Positions 46,236 to 56,774 of a stretch of 64,000 nt of DNA are shown here, one piece after another; the stretch's first letter is position 1; each line of letters begins with the position of its first letter. The stretch is from positions 434,001 to 498,000 of the forward strand of contig JANTQA010000017.1 in the NCBI GenBank assembly GCA_027625915.1, read 5' to 3'. The notes beneath the pieces were generated by a model. It saw only the letters and a program-made list of their open reading frames with translations, did no database searches and was not told where the DNA came from. The DNA is from Anaeramoeba flamelloides (Eukaryota > Metamonada > Anaeramoebidae). The position numbers and the translations under genes were made by a program.

Positions 46236-48326
46236 TTACTTTTTGATATCAAGTTCCTTTTTCAAGTTTTCATTAACGAATTTTTCAATTAATTCAACAC
46301 CTTTAAGCATCATTTGTAATTGGGTTTGTGTAAGAGACATTTGTCCTCTTTTGAGTTGTTTTTGTGTAGACTTCAGCTCTTCATCAATTTTTTCAAAACT
46401 TATTTTAATTGCTATTTTTAAAGGTTGTATAAATAAGCAATCCAATTGTTTCAAATATTTTTTTTGAGTTAAGTGGAAATAGGGAAATTTTTTTTCACAA
46501 GAAATTAAAAATTTGATAAAATTAATTATTTCTGAAACAAAATTTATCAAGTGGCTTATGTTTGAAACGTTTCTAAAGTCTATTAGAAATTCAAGGAATT
46601 GCGTAACCTTTGGTGACAAAAATGGGTTGTTTTCACTTTCTATATCAATCGTTTTGATATTCTCCTGATTATTTTTGTTTATTTCTTGAATAACTTCGAT
46701 ACCAAAGTTCACAGACTCAACAATTTTAAAATATTTTTTAATTTCGTTTTGGAAATTTCTTAACAAGATTATGATTATGTCTGGAGAGGGGGCTCGCTTA
46801 AGTAATGTTGTAAAAATGTGGAAAAGTGGATCTGGTGTGAATAATTGTAAATAATAATTTGATCTTTCCAATCTTTCTCTAAATTGCTTTTGTGTTCCGC
46901 CAGTAAAAGAATAATTCATTAACGCTTGGTATATGTATAGTAAGGTGTTTTCAAAACGTGCATACATTACAAGGTCGATACTATGGGGCTTTATCTGTTC
47001 AATAAATCGGAAAATTAATTTGATAATTTTTTGGAAGATTATTGTTTGGCTATTTTGAGTATCGCAAGTAAGCAAAACTAAATAAAATGCTCGGGAAATG
47101 GTTGCAAATTCAAGGTTTGTTATTTTTGCATTCTTGTTGTATTGGAAATATAAATAAATATAATGTGCGACGCCTCTGGGAGACATGTCAAATTTATTTT
47201 CAGAATATTCCGGATTGTCATTAAATTTGCTATTTTCTGAAAAAAAAGAGAGAGCTTCTCCAAGACCAAAGCCTGTTTTTTTTATTGTCTCAAATATCTT
47301 TTGGTTGGATTTGTTGTATAATTTGATTATTTCTTTCTCTTTTTCTTTCAGTTTTTCTTTCTCTTTCTCTTTTTCATCTTCAAACTCTTCTTCGTTGATT
47401 GTGTTTGGGAGGATAAATAGTGGATCGTCTAATAATTTAAAAAGAAAGCAAAGTGTTAGTTGAGATTGTGGTTTGTCTAATTCTAAAAAGGGCAAAGCAA
47501 AGTCAATAATTGGTTCAATGTGACGTTTCCAAAAATGATCTAATATCTCTTTTGAAGTCAATGGTTCTTCTTCTTCTTTTTCTTTCTTTTTTTCTTTCTC
47601 TTTTTCCTTTTCGTTTTCGTTTTCTTTTTCTTTTTCTTTTTTTTTTTCATCTTCATTTTCAGAACTATTTGTGTAACCATCAGTTTCATAAGAACTATAA
47701 CTTGACTGCGAATTAGAATTTGAATCTCCAGATGAGGTCCACTTTAATTGATCATCACTTGAATCTGATTGATCTTTTATTTCTTCAATTTTGGATTTAT
47801 TTTTTTCTTGTTCTTGTTTTTTTTCTTTTTCTTTTTTTTCTTCTTCGGTATATTTTAAATCTAAAGCAGAAAGCTTCAACCCAGACAACAAAAGCGAACT
47901 ATTAAAATGTGAATTTAGTAATCGACTAAAACAAGAATTCATAAACTTAACTTGTGCCCGTTTAATTTTCAATAATGCGCTTTGCAGCCATTTTAAAACC
48001 AAATTCTTGGTTTTCCAATTGTCTGTTTTACTTAAAGACTGGAGTAAGATTAAATAAAGATCCCTTGGATCATAAACGCCAACAATGTCTTCAATTATCT
48101 TTCTTAAGAATTTAGACAGATTTTCATCTTTGTTTTGTGAATGTAAAAAAAAGATTTTTTCCACAGAATCCCATTCTGCAAGCTCCCAAAGCGGAGAGAA
48201 CTCATGTTTTAAAAGATTCAGTTTTGACAATGTCTCAAAATCTTCTTTGGTGATTAATTGGCGTATAATTATTGAGACTTTTAAAGGATCGGTACAATTT
48301 GCAAAGGATTGTTTTAATTGCTCCAT
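46236..48326 (-). CDS. Glomulin/ALF4-like HEAT-repeat protein (696 aa)
   Basis: Single exon from ATG at 48326 to TAA. Glomulin folds into HEAT-like repeats; its C-terminal part masks the RBX1 RING domain and so inhibits cullin-RING ubiquitin ligases. Correspondence with animal glomulin runs in order: PRDLYLILLQSLSK (PKELLLGLLELIEE), then the KIKRAQ helix, PIIDFALPFLE (ALIEFTKPFVE), LCFLFKLLDDPLF (LKFCFKSLKCPLL), a GLGEALSFFS helix and, at the end, FIQPLKIAIKIS (FLKPLHIGLNMS), then MLKGVELIEKFV. A Ser/Lys/Glu-rich insertion (encoded at about 47.56-47.85 kb) and a second KE run (47.33-47.39 kb) are additions. The match is by eye, but extends over the whole protein. Divergent from the TPR-SET gene at 52.1 kb. 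Confidence 0.75.
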   Translation of the reverse strand: MEQLKQSFANCTDPLKVSIIIRQLITKEDFETLSKLNLLKHEFSPLWELAEWDSVEKIFFLHSQNKDENLSKFLRKIIEDIVGVYDPRDLYLILLQSLSKTDNWKTKNLVLKWLQSALLKIKRAQVKFMNSCFSRLLNSHFNSSLLLSGLKLSALDLKYTEEEKKEKEKKQEQEKNKSKIEEIKDQSDSSDDQLKWTSSGDSNSNSQSSYSSYETDGYTNSSENEDEKKKEKEKENENEKEKEKEKKKEKEEEEPLTSKEILDHFWKRHIEPIIDFALPFLELDKPQSQLTLCFLFKLLDDPLFILPNTINEEEFEDEKEKEKEKLKEKEKEIIKLYNKSNQKIFETIKKTGFGLGEALSFFSENSKFNDNPEYSENKFDMSPRGVAHYIYLYFQYNKNAKITNLEFATISRAFYLVLLTCDTQNSQTIIFQKIIKLIFRFIEQIKPHSIDLVMYARFENTLLYIYQALMNYSFTGGTQKQFRERLERSNYYLQLFTPDPLFHIFTTLLKRAPSPDIIIILLRNFQNEIKKYFKIVESVNFGIEVIQEINKNNQENIKTIDIESENNPFLSPKVTQFLEFLIDFRNVSNISHLINFVSEIINFIKFLISCEKKFPYFHLTQKKYLKQLDCLFIQPLKIAIKISFEKIDEELKSTQKQLKRGQMSLTQTQLQMMLKGVELIEKFVNENLKKELDIKK

Positions 48327-49001
48327 TAAGATTGTGAGTAGAAAAAAAAGATTTGTTTATTTTTTTGTGATTCAATAACCAAGATAAAGTGAATAAAAAT
48401 GATCATTCTATTCATCTTATTCTCTATTTAAGTAAGATCAAGAGATCTATTCCTTCTTTCTACTTTCAAATTCAGATTATTTTTGATTTTATTAAAAGTT
48501 TATTTTATGATTGTAGATTCTTAAGGTTTAGTCTCGTTTGAACTGTTTACAAAATTTATGGTACCAGACCGATTTATTTTGTGGACTCAATTTTTGAATA
48601 AGTTTTTTCTTTTTATATTTTTTTTGTATAATTGTTTGAATACTTTTTTTTAATATTTAAGGTTGTTTCCAAAATAAAATTTTTGTCGAAGATCTGAATC
48701 CACAATTTAATAAAAAACAGTCTTAAACTAAATCGTTTGACTTTTTTTCAAATTTGTTTGTCATTAATCCTCTTAAATATAAAAATAAATATTGACTTGA
48801 ATTATTTTTTACAAATTTATCACTTTATGGCAACCTCCTAAATTTTATTTCTTTAAATATGCAGAAATTTATATAACAAATTGGTTTTTGAAATATTCTT
48901 TGAATTGGATGATAAGAAAGGAGAATTTGGTTGATGTATCTTCCTCAAGACTTATAATAATAATAAAATCTCAATTTAGTAATATTCCAAAAACTTATAA
49001 T

Positions 49002-49365
49002 CAATTTATTCAAACTGTGAATTTTTTCAATCCTTTCGTAATATAACCAGAAACAAAAAAAAAGTGTTTAAAGTATTTTTGTGTTTCATAATGTTGTGAC
49101 AAAAAATTTTTTGAAGAAAATTTTTTCAAATGAGTGAGACTTTGTAATGATTGAAATATTCTCAAGTTGAATAAACTGTCTCTAATAGGAGTTTACAGGA
49201 TTTTAGAGGATTGAATTTTATAATTTTTCAGAATGAAATCTACAAATTGTAATGTTAAAAATTTTTTGTCACAACATTATGAAACACAAAAATACTTTAA
49301 ACACTTTTTTTTTGTTTCTGGTTATATTACGAAAGGATTGAAAAAATTCACAGTTTGAATAAATT
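49002..49365. mobile_element. Foldback element with perfect 110-bp inverted arms
   Basis: Arms 49002-49111 and 49256-49365 appear identical base for base when inverted, including a run of nine A matching nine T. The spacer is about 144 bp. Outer ends read CAATTTATTCAAACTGTGAA. No ORF. Identity of the arms implies a very recent insertion or ongoing homogenisation. No obvious target duplication. Confidence 0.75.
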
Positions 49366-49499
49366 GGCTGTCGTATTAAACCATATGTAAATAACCTAAT
49401 AATAAAGCTTGTAGGTTTAACTTTTTTTCATACTAATTTATGAAAAAAAAAAAAACGAAAAAAAAAATATATATATATGTTTAACAATGTTAAAAAAGT

Positions 49500-49844
49500 A
49501 GAACAAAAATTTTTATTGTGAAATTTGTTGAAATTCAACCAACTGATATAAATCGATAAAATGATTAGAGCCCAAAGATTACTTGTATATGATTTTTCTA
49601 AACAATAAACTCAACATATCCTAAATATTTTTATCAGTTCTTGTTTAAAAAAAATGAAAAAAAAAAAAAAACAGATATAGTAACTAGAAAAAAAGGAAAT
49701 GAAAAAAAAACAACAGAAAAGACAAAAAATTTTATTATAAAAATTTGTTACTATCAAAATTATTTCTAAATTAAATGAAAGGTTTGATATTACTTTTCTT
49801 AAAATTATTTGAATTTTTTGGGAAATTTTTGGAATAAAATTGTG

Positions 49845-49850
<6 letters not shown>
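49500..49850 (+). repeat. Dispersed repeat, copy 2
   Basis: Contains GTGAAATTTGTTGAAATTCA, a later AAATCGATAAAATGATTAGA block and a TTTTTGGGAAATTTTTGGAA tail, matching 44360-44820 and 60335-60700 in order and orientation. More degraded than the other two copies. Confidence 0.35.
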
Positions 49851-49879
<29 letters not shown>

Positions 49880-52102
49880 GATAGATATCACACCTTTCCC
49901 TATATTAGTATATTTTTCTGAATTATTTTTTTTTTTGAAAAATAATAAAAGTTTGAAAAGAATGAAGTTTAATTTTAAACATTATAACTCATCAATTTTG
50001 GATTTTTGTCAAAAAGCTTTTACTAGATATTTTCATCCCATTCAAACTTGTAATAAAATAAATTAAATGAACACCAAAAAAATAAAAATAAAGTTTTAAA
50101 TGTAAATTGATTTTGAATTTTCCTTTTTAAATGATCCATTTTTTTTTTTTGTTTTTGGATTGTTTTTCGGTTTTTTTTTAATGGATATATCCATTATTTT
50201 ATTATTATTTATTTATCGAATTAACTTTGTTTTGTATTTTTAATAGTAGTCGATTATTTTCAAACTAAAATATTTTTCAATGGTTTTGACACGCCTGAAA
50301 TAATAAGTTGTACATATGTATAAATCATGCATATTCAAGAACAATTAATAATAAAATCTTATAAATTAATCAATTTTAAATCATTCTAAATATATAAAAA
50401 ACTGATATTTTAAAATTAAAAAAATTAAAACCAAAATCTCAAAAAAAGTGAAAAGCAACTTTTGAAATTAGGAAAAGGGATTTTTTTATGATTAAACTTT
50501 CACTGAAAAAAAGTAAATTTTTATATTTTTTTATAATAATTAAATTTATGTTAAAAGATATTACATTGTTTCAATTTTCTTAGTTATAATTTGTCTTTTT
50601 ATGGATCTTTTTTTTCCTTTTATCTTACTTATTATAGAAAAAAAAAGAAAAATAAAAAAAATCAAACAAAAGAAAATGAAAAAGAAAAAGATAAATTTTT
50701 CATAAAATATGTAAAAAATTGATGAAATTAGAAAAAATGATTATGATTTAAAGATTGAAAAAGAAAAAGAAATACCAAAAACAAACGAACTCTTGTACTA
50801 AATTTTTTTTGAATTTTTTTAGTTAAGAATATTGTATAAAACTTTAAGAACTGCTTCTATTAACATTATAAAGTGAGTCAAAATTTTTGAAAAATAGCTT
50901 AATTTTTTTTAATATTTATTATTCAATCACAAATTTATTTTCAAAAGAAAAAAAATGAATATTGTGTTACAATTTACTTTAGTTATTATATAATATTGGT
51001 ATTACTATCCAGGAAATCGGAGGAAAATAAATAAATAAATATAGTCAAATATAGAACCACAATCAATTAAAAAAAATATAATAATCATATTTAAAATTAT
51101 TGGAAACTGTTTTACTTATAAAATAAAACAAATTTTATTTGTTTTACCCAATATTCCTCTCAAAATAATTTTTAACCTTTTCAGATTTGTTAATTTTTTC
51201 TAATTTTGTCATTCATTTTTTTTTTTTTGTTTTTTCATTTTTTATTTTTTTTAATAAATAAATTTGAAAAAAAAAACAATAAAATATTTGAAAACTTAAA
51301 TTAACCTTGAAGTATTCGCCTCCATAATTTTCATATGTTTACCAATTTCAAATAGGATCAGATAAAAAATTCTTTCTTTTGATTATGTATTATTTGATTT
51401 TTATATACTGAAAATACTTTTTAAAAAATAATTTATTTCATTTTTTTTCCCACATAAAATAACATTCTATAAAAGAATGTTGGGTTTAATTTTCTTAGCT
51501 TCTTTTAAAAATGTTAAATGGTTTACCTTTTATTTATTTGTCAAAATTTTGCGGTGAAATGTATTTATTTTTATGTTTGAAAAAAAATTTAATAAATTAT
51601 TTTTGATGAGATACTTTGAATACTAAAAAGTAACCAGAAATCGAATTCGAAAATTTTCGTTTGCTTAGCCTATTTAAAATTGAAAAATTGAAATTTTGAC
51701 TTTATGGAACATAATCAAATAAGATATGAAATTCTCAAAATTTATGGAAAAAAGACATCATTTTTTACAGCACAATTTAATCACAAAATCAATATAAATT
51801 GGTCTAATAGCTATAACGATGTTATTTTATAAAAATAACCAAGACCAAGCAAAACTGAAACTTTTTAATTAAACCACATGAAAATAAAACAAATTAAATT
51901 CTTTTAGTAGATATAATGAATTTTTTTTTATAAATCTGTTTTTTCCCTGCTAAAAGGGTACAATGAGTTGATTCACATTTTTCTATGAGTTTCTGAATGG
52001 TAATTTAATTTCATATTAAACTATTATGCAATTTACAAATACCGGAATTTTTTTGGTTAGACAATATTTCATTTTTTCTTATTTATTTTTGATCATCAAA
52101 AT

Positions 52103-55100
52103 ATGTTACCAACACAACAAAATCTGCTTGAAATCCTAAATTCAAATGGACTAAAATTGTACAAAGAAAGGAAATATAATGAGTCTATTGATTGCTTTGA
52201 GCAAGCGCTAAGTTTCAAAGAGATCAATAGTAACCAAGAAATGTTTGGTACCCTTCATTATCATTTGGGGTGTGTTTTTCAAAAAATGAACAAATTGGAG
52301 AAAGCAAAAAATCAGTTTCTTTCCAGTTATCAAATAAGAAAATTATTTAATAAACCGTTACTAACCAGCCAAACAGAAAAAAAAATTTTGAAGTGTCAAA
52401 GGCTTTTAAAAGAACAAACACAAAAAGAAAGAGAAAGAGAAAATGGAAATGAAAAGAAACAAAAACAAAAGCCAAAACAAAAAAAAAAAGAACAAGAAAA
52501 GGAAAAGGAAAAGGAAAAGGAAAATGAAAATGAAAAGGAAAAAAAACAAAAAACTGAAACACAAAAATTAAAAAATTTCTTTTGTAAAGAAATCAAATAT
52601 ATTATTAATGCAAGCCCAGACAGCATTGTACGTTTTGATTTAAATAAGATCAAAAACAACCAACAAATTTATGGGTTAGGAACACACGAATTGAATAATT
52701 GTTTGGCTATTATTATTCTTGATCAAAAAGGCAAAATCTCTTTGATAAATAAAAGCCCGAAATTAAATTGGGAATTTGTTCTTGAAGAAATGAAATGGTT
52801 TAGTTCTCAAACGAATGAACTTCAAATTTATGTAATTTCACAAGATTTGTTGCAAAGGAATACGAACCGAAAGATGAATGCAAAAGAAGAAGCAATCCAA
52901 AAATTAAAAAAAGCACATTTGAAAGAATCAAAACTGGCACTCAAAAATTATAAGGTAATTTATCAAAAAACAGCTTCTGGGAGTATTTGCATTGATCAAA
53001 AGAATAACATTTTTATACCAAACGAGAAAGAATCTCAAAATCTCGTTCATTTAATCGATCCATTCTTCCAATTTAATTACTATGTAAATAACTTGAACAG
53101 GATTATAAACAATCAACAAGAAATAAATATAAAGCCAAACCTTGAATTTAATGAAATGAAGTGGACGCTTAACAAAAATCCAATCAGCGAAAACTGTCAA
53201 AAGGTTTTGGATTGTACGCGATTGGAAATGGAATTTTTCAAAAATAAAAATTTGAAAATTCATAACAACAAAGAAATAAAAATCATACTCAAAAAAAAAT
53301 TAATGGAATATCTCAAAATGCCACCAAACGAAGAGAATTCGTATTTTAAAAAAATTATAATAATGAAAAATAATACTCAAATTAATCAAAAAGAAAAAGA
53401 GAATGGAATCGAAATAGAAATAGAAAAAAAAAACGAACAAGGAAAAGAAAACGAAATGGAAAAAAAAAGGGAAAATGAAAGCGAAGAAGAAGAAGAAAAA
53501 GAAAAAGAAAATGAAAACGAAGAGAAAAAAGAAAATGAAAAAGAAAATGAAATAGAAAAAAAAAAAGAAAAAAAAATAGAAAAAGAGGGGGGAAAAAACG
53601 CAGAGAAAGAAATGACAATCAATAGTGGTTCATTAAAAATAGTGATTGATTCAATCTATCAAATAAAAAAATATTTATTAAAAGACAAAATTAAATTAAT
53701 TGAAAGCCAATCATTAATCATTTTAAATAAGATTGTACCAATATTTCATGCCAAGTTAAATCAAAATTATTATGCGTCTTGTTATAGTAACATTATTGAT
53801 GAATTATCAATTAATTTATTAAATAATAAATTTGTTGAAAATAATTTTCAAAATATAAACATTCAAATCTTAGACAATAGTGATTTTAGAAAAACAATTT
53901 ATTGTTTAATTATTCCAAATATTAATATCACGCAAAAGATAAAGGGTGATGAGATAGGCAATGGGGATAAAATTATAAATTTATATCAAAAAATATTTCC
54001 ATCTTTTTATAATAAATTGAATCAAAATATTATCAATAATAAAAAAAAAAAAAAAATTATTAATAAAAATAAATATTTTCAGAAGGTGTGGTTTGCTGAA
54101 AAAATACCAATTTTAGGTGGTAAGCCTAAACTCATACCAATATCTGAATTTGAAAAAAAAGTCAGTGAAAATTTTAAATTAATATATAAACCGATCTTTC
54201 CTAAAAAAGTTTTGAATCATTGTCAAAAACATGCATTAAGGAATTTGCCAAATCCTACGAATAACTTCCGGCCACAATTTGAAGCCCATTTAAAAAATCC
54301 TGGTTTAGATCGTTTTCTGGTTTGCAAAATGGGGACAAATTTGGGTTATGGTGTATTTGCTCGTAAAGAAATCCCACTTGGGTCAATACTTTCAATATAT
54401 TCTGGCATTCTAACATATAAAGCAAAATCATTTGAATATGGTTTTGATATTGACACTTATACTGGTAAAAGTGATTTTAGCTTTTCTGGTGAAAACGTTG
54501 GTAGTATATCTAGATTTTTTCAACATCTCCCTCAAAAGTATTCTGGATTTATTGACACTTTTAAAGATTATTTTGCAGAAGTTGAAAAAAAGGATAAGAA
54601 TAGGAATAGGAATAAGAACAAGAACCGGAACCAGAATCAGAATCAGAATGAAGACGAAAATGAGGATACAATCAAATCAAATATTAAGACATTTTTATTT
54701 TTTAATGGTTACCATTCACCAGTTGAGCAAGAACGTATTATCAATTCGTTTTATCAAGACATTAAAAGTGGAAGATCTGATGAATTTATTAAAGGGAATA
54801 AACAATATAATCGAACCAAATCTAAATATTTTGAATTAAAATTCTTTTTAGAAGATTTAATTCACAAGTACTCGTTTGACAAAAGTGATGTCCAAACATG
54901 TAACATTGGGATAAGTTCGATAGTATATGAAAACAAACCATATCTAATCATGATTAGTTCCAAAACAATTAAAAAAAACGAACAGATTGGATACTCATAT
55001 GGGCTAAGTTATTGGACAACAAAAAAGATCATGCCAGATATCTTTTATGTTAATGGGAAAACAATACCTCGCAAACTATACAAGTACAAAAATTTATCCA

Positions 55101-55873
55101 TTTTTGCAAAGCTTCCAATACTTGGCAAGATTGAAAAAAGGGCATATCTGTACAGCAAAACGCAGTACGCAAAGGATTGCTTACTCAAAAAGCCAATTCA
55201 AATTGCAGAAATTGACCACCCAGTTTCACTGTTTAAATTACGAAAACGAATGGTCAAATACAATGTACTCCCAGATTACCATGGCAACTTGCCTCATATC
55301 AATCACCCCTTTTATCGACAGGTTTGCGATTTGTTTCCAAAGGATATCCAAATTGATATGTTTTACTCAAAGCCCTTTAATTTAAAATACCATGTGTTTC
55401 ATCAAGATTTTATCGATGGCGAGAAGAAAAAGAATATCTTTGACAAGAAGAAGGGGCGAGAAGAAAAAACGGGGAAGGGGGGGAGGAAAAGAACGGAAGG
55501 TGAGGAAGGTGATGATTTTGATTTTGATTTCTCAAAAGTTGACGAACTAGATTTAGTTTTTAGGTGCAAAACACTAGAAAGATGGGCACAGTTAAACACT
55601 TTAATTAGTTCATCCTTTTTAAGAAGCTTTTGTAACTTTTTTTTATTTTCAAAAGAAATTCTCATTAATAATGTTATTGCCAATAACCCATCCATTTTAT
55701 TATTCTCTAGGATGCTGAGCCTTTCGGGGAAGGAAATAGCAAGTCAATGCTTTACCAAAAAATTTAAAAAGGAAAATTTGCCACAGGTGCCAGAAGAAAC
55801 CGATTGTATCATGAAAAAGGATGGACATTATATGATCGTGCCTTCGACAAATGTCGACTTTGAATTTTATTAG
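52103..55873 (+). CDS. TPR / NTAN1-like / SET-domain protein, copy 2 (1256 aa)
   Basis: Single exon ending in TAG; a compact paralogue of the gene at 204-5165. A TPR pair occupies residues about 10-95 (GLKLYKERKYNESIDCFEQA, then GTLHYHLGCVF). A Lys/Glu/Gln linker follows, then one NTAN1-like domain at about 163-400 containing GLGTHELNNCLAIII, where the Cys aligns with the nucleophile region ATTCHIV of NTAN1. After a Lys-Glu tract (429-505) comes WFAEKIPILGGKPK (about 661), shared with copy 1. SET spans about 734-970: GYGVFARKEIPLG, SRFFQHLPQ and NEQIGYSYGLSYW, with an Asn/Lys/Glu insertion at about 830-853. The shared C-terminus has its own Lys/Gly/Asp insertion near 1105-1145. SET activity is uncertain because Asn-His-Ser is absent. 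A role in protein methylation or N-terminal modification is speculative. Confidence 0.85.
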   Translation: MLPTQQNLLEILNSNGLKLYKERKYNESIDCFEQALSFKEINSNQEMFGTLHYHLGCVFQKMNKLEKAKNQFLSSYQIRKLFNKPLLTSQTEKKILKCQRLLKEQTQKERERENGNEKKQKQKPKQKKKEQEKEKEKEKENENEKEKKQKTETQKLKNFFCKEIKYIINASPDSIVRFDLNKIKNNQQIYGLGTHELNNCLAIIILDQKGKISLINKSPKLNWEFVLEEMKWFSSQTNELQIYVISQDLLQRNTNRKMNAKEEAIQKLKKAHLKESKLALKNYKVIYQKTASGSICIDQKNNIFIPNEKESQNLVHLIDPFFQFNYYVNNLNRIINNQQEINIKPNLEFNEMKWTLNKNPISENCQKVLDCTRLEMEFFKNKNLKIHNNKEIKIILKKKLMEYLKMPPNEENSYFKKIIIMKNNTQINQKEKENGIEIEIEKKNEQGKENEMEKKRENESEEEEEKEKENENEEKKENEKENEIEKKKEKKIEKEGGKNAEKEMTINSGSLKIVIDSIYQIKKYLLKDKIKLIESQSLIILNKIVPIFHAKLNQNYYASCYSNIIDELSINLLNNKFVENNFQNINIQILDNSDFRKTIYCLIIPNINITQKIKGDEIGNGDKIINLYQKIFPSFYNKLNQNIINNKKKKKIINKNKYFQKVWFAEKIPILGGKPKLIPISEFEKKVSENFKLIYKPIFPKKVLNHCQKHALRNLPNPTNNFRPQFEAHLKNPGLDRFLVCKMGTNLGYGVFARKEIPLGSILSIYSGILTYKAKSFEYGFDIDTYTGKSDFSFSGENVGSISRFFQHLPQKYSGFIDTFKDYFAEVEKKDKNRNRNKNKNRNQNQNQNEDENEDTIKSNIKTFLFFNGYHSPVEQERIINSFYQDIKSGRSDEFIKGNKQYNRTKSKYFELKFFLEDLIHKYSFDKSDVQTCNIGISSIVYENKPYLIMISSKTIKKNEQIGYSYGLSYWTTKKIMPDIFYVNGKTIPRKLYKYKNLSIFAKLPILGKIEKRAYLYSKTQYAKDCLLKKPIQIAEIDHPVSLFKLRKRMVKYNVLPDYHGNLPHINHPFYRQVCDLFPKDIQIDMFYSKPFNLKYHVFHQDFIDGEKKKNIFDKKKGREEKTGKGGRKRTEGEEGDDFDFDFSKVDELDLVFRCKTLERWAQLNTLISSSFLRSFCNFFLFSKEILINNVIANNPSILLFSRMLSLSGKEIASQCFTKKFKKENLPQVPEETDCIMKKDGHYMIVPSTNVDFEFY

Positions 55874-56577
55874 CCAACAAGTGTTAAATATATAATGAAT
55901 AAACTTTTTATTATGAATAAAATTTTACGATTTCTTTCGAAAATAAAATTAGACATGTTGGGATGATTAAAAAAAATAAAATCCGAAATGGGTGTATCGG
56001 TTTTATAGAATTTTTTTTTTTATTAATATAAATCTGGTTTTTTAATATTAAATTAGTATTATAAAAACCCTAATGATGTATATTATCCCATATCACCGAC
56101 TAGTATCTCTGAGTTTTTTTTTTTTTTTTTTTGGGGGGGTTGAATTTTTTTACAGTCGCACCTGTTTTTTTATTAATAAAATGAACAAACTATTCTCTTA
56201 AAAAACAAAAAAAAGAATAATAATCAAAAAATGAGATTTAACAACTGAATTATTATTATTTTATTTTCATATTCAATTTTTTTTTTATTTTGACTTACTT
56301 ATATTTTTCCAATAAAAATTTGAAATTTGAATTAAAGTTTTTTCTCTCTTTACATTATTGATTTATCTTGATCTTTCTTTAATAAGATTAAATCAAGGTA
56401 GAATAATTTAATATTTATAGCTTGTTATTGATCTGGTATTTGTTTTAGGAAACTCTTTAATATTCAATATAAAAGAAATTTTTTTTAATAATAAAAATAT
56501 TAAGTTTTGAGATTTAATTTTTATTTTCACAACCTTTTTTGAAAAAAAATAAGTTTTTATAAAAATAAATTGGTTTA

Positions 56578-56774
56578 CAGTGAGTTCCATTTTTTAGGAA
56601 TAAACTTTGAACAAAATTTACTGTACAAAAAAGCAATTACAAATTATTGCACATTTCCAATCCTAGTAAAATAATTTTCAAAAAAAAAAATTCCAAAAAA
56701 TTGTGCTTTAATTTGAGATTTTTTTGTACATTAAATATTATTCAAAGTTTGTTTCCTGAAAGTGGAACTTACTG
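56578..56774. mobile_element. Palindromic TIR element, GTTCCACTTT family, copy 3 (best preserved)
   Basis: 197 bp with ends CAGTGAGTTCCATTTTTTAG and, inverted, CAGTAAGTTCCACTTTCAGG, each continuing to AAACTTTGAA. Flanked by TA at 56576-56577 and 56775-56776, as for Tc1/mariner-type insertions. No ORF. Relatives at 5859-6048 and 12834-12960. Confidence 0.65.

Larger units (their letters stand above)
48327..52102. other. Divergent spacer between the glomulin-like and second TPR-SET genes
   Basis: 3.8 kb with no supported gene. It carries a perfect inverted-repeat element (49002-49365), a dispersed repeat copy (49500-49850) and an (AT)n run near 49850-49875. A short piece near 50860-50905 (AAGTGAGTCAAAATTTTTG) resembles the tail of the dispersed repeat. 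Confidence 0.45.
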
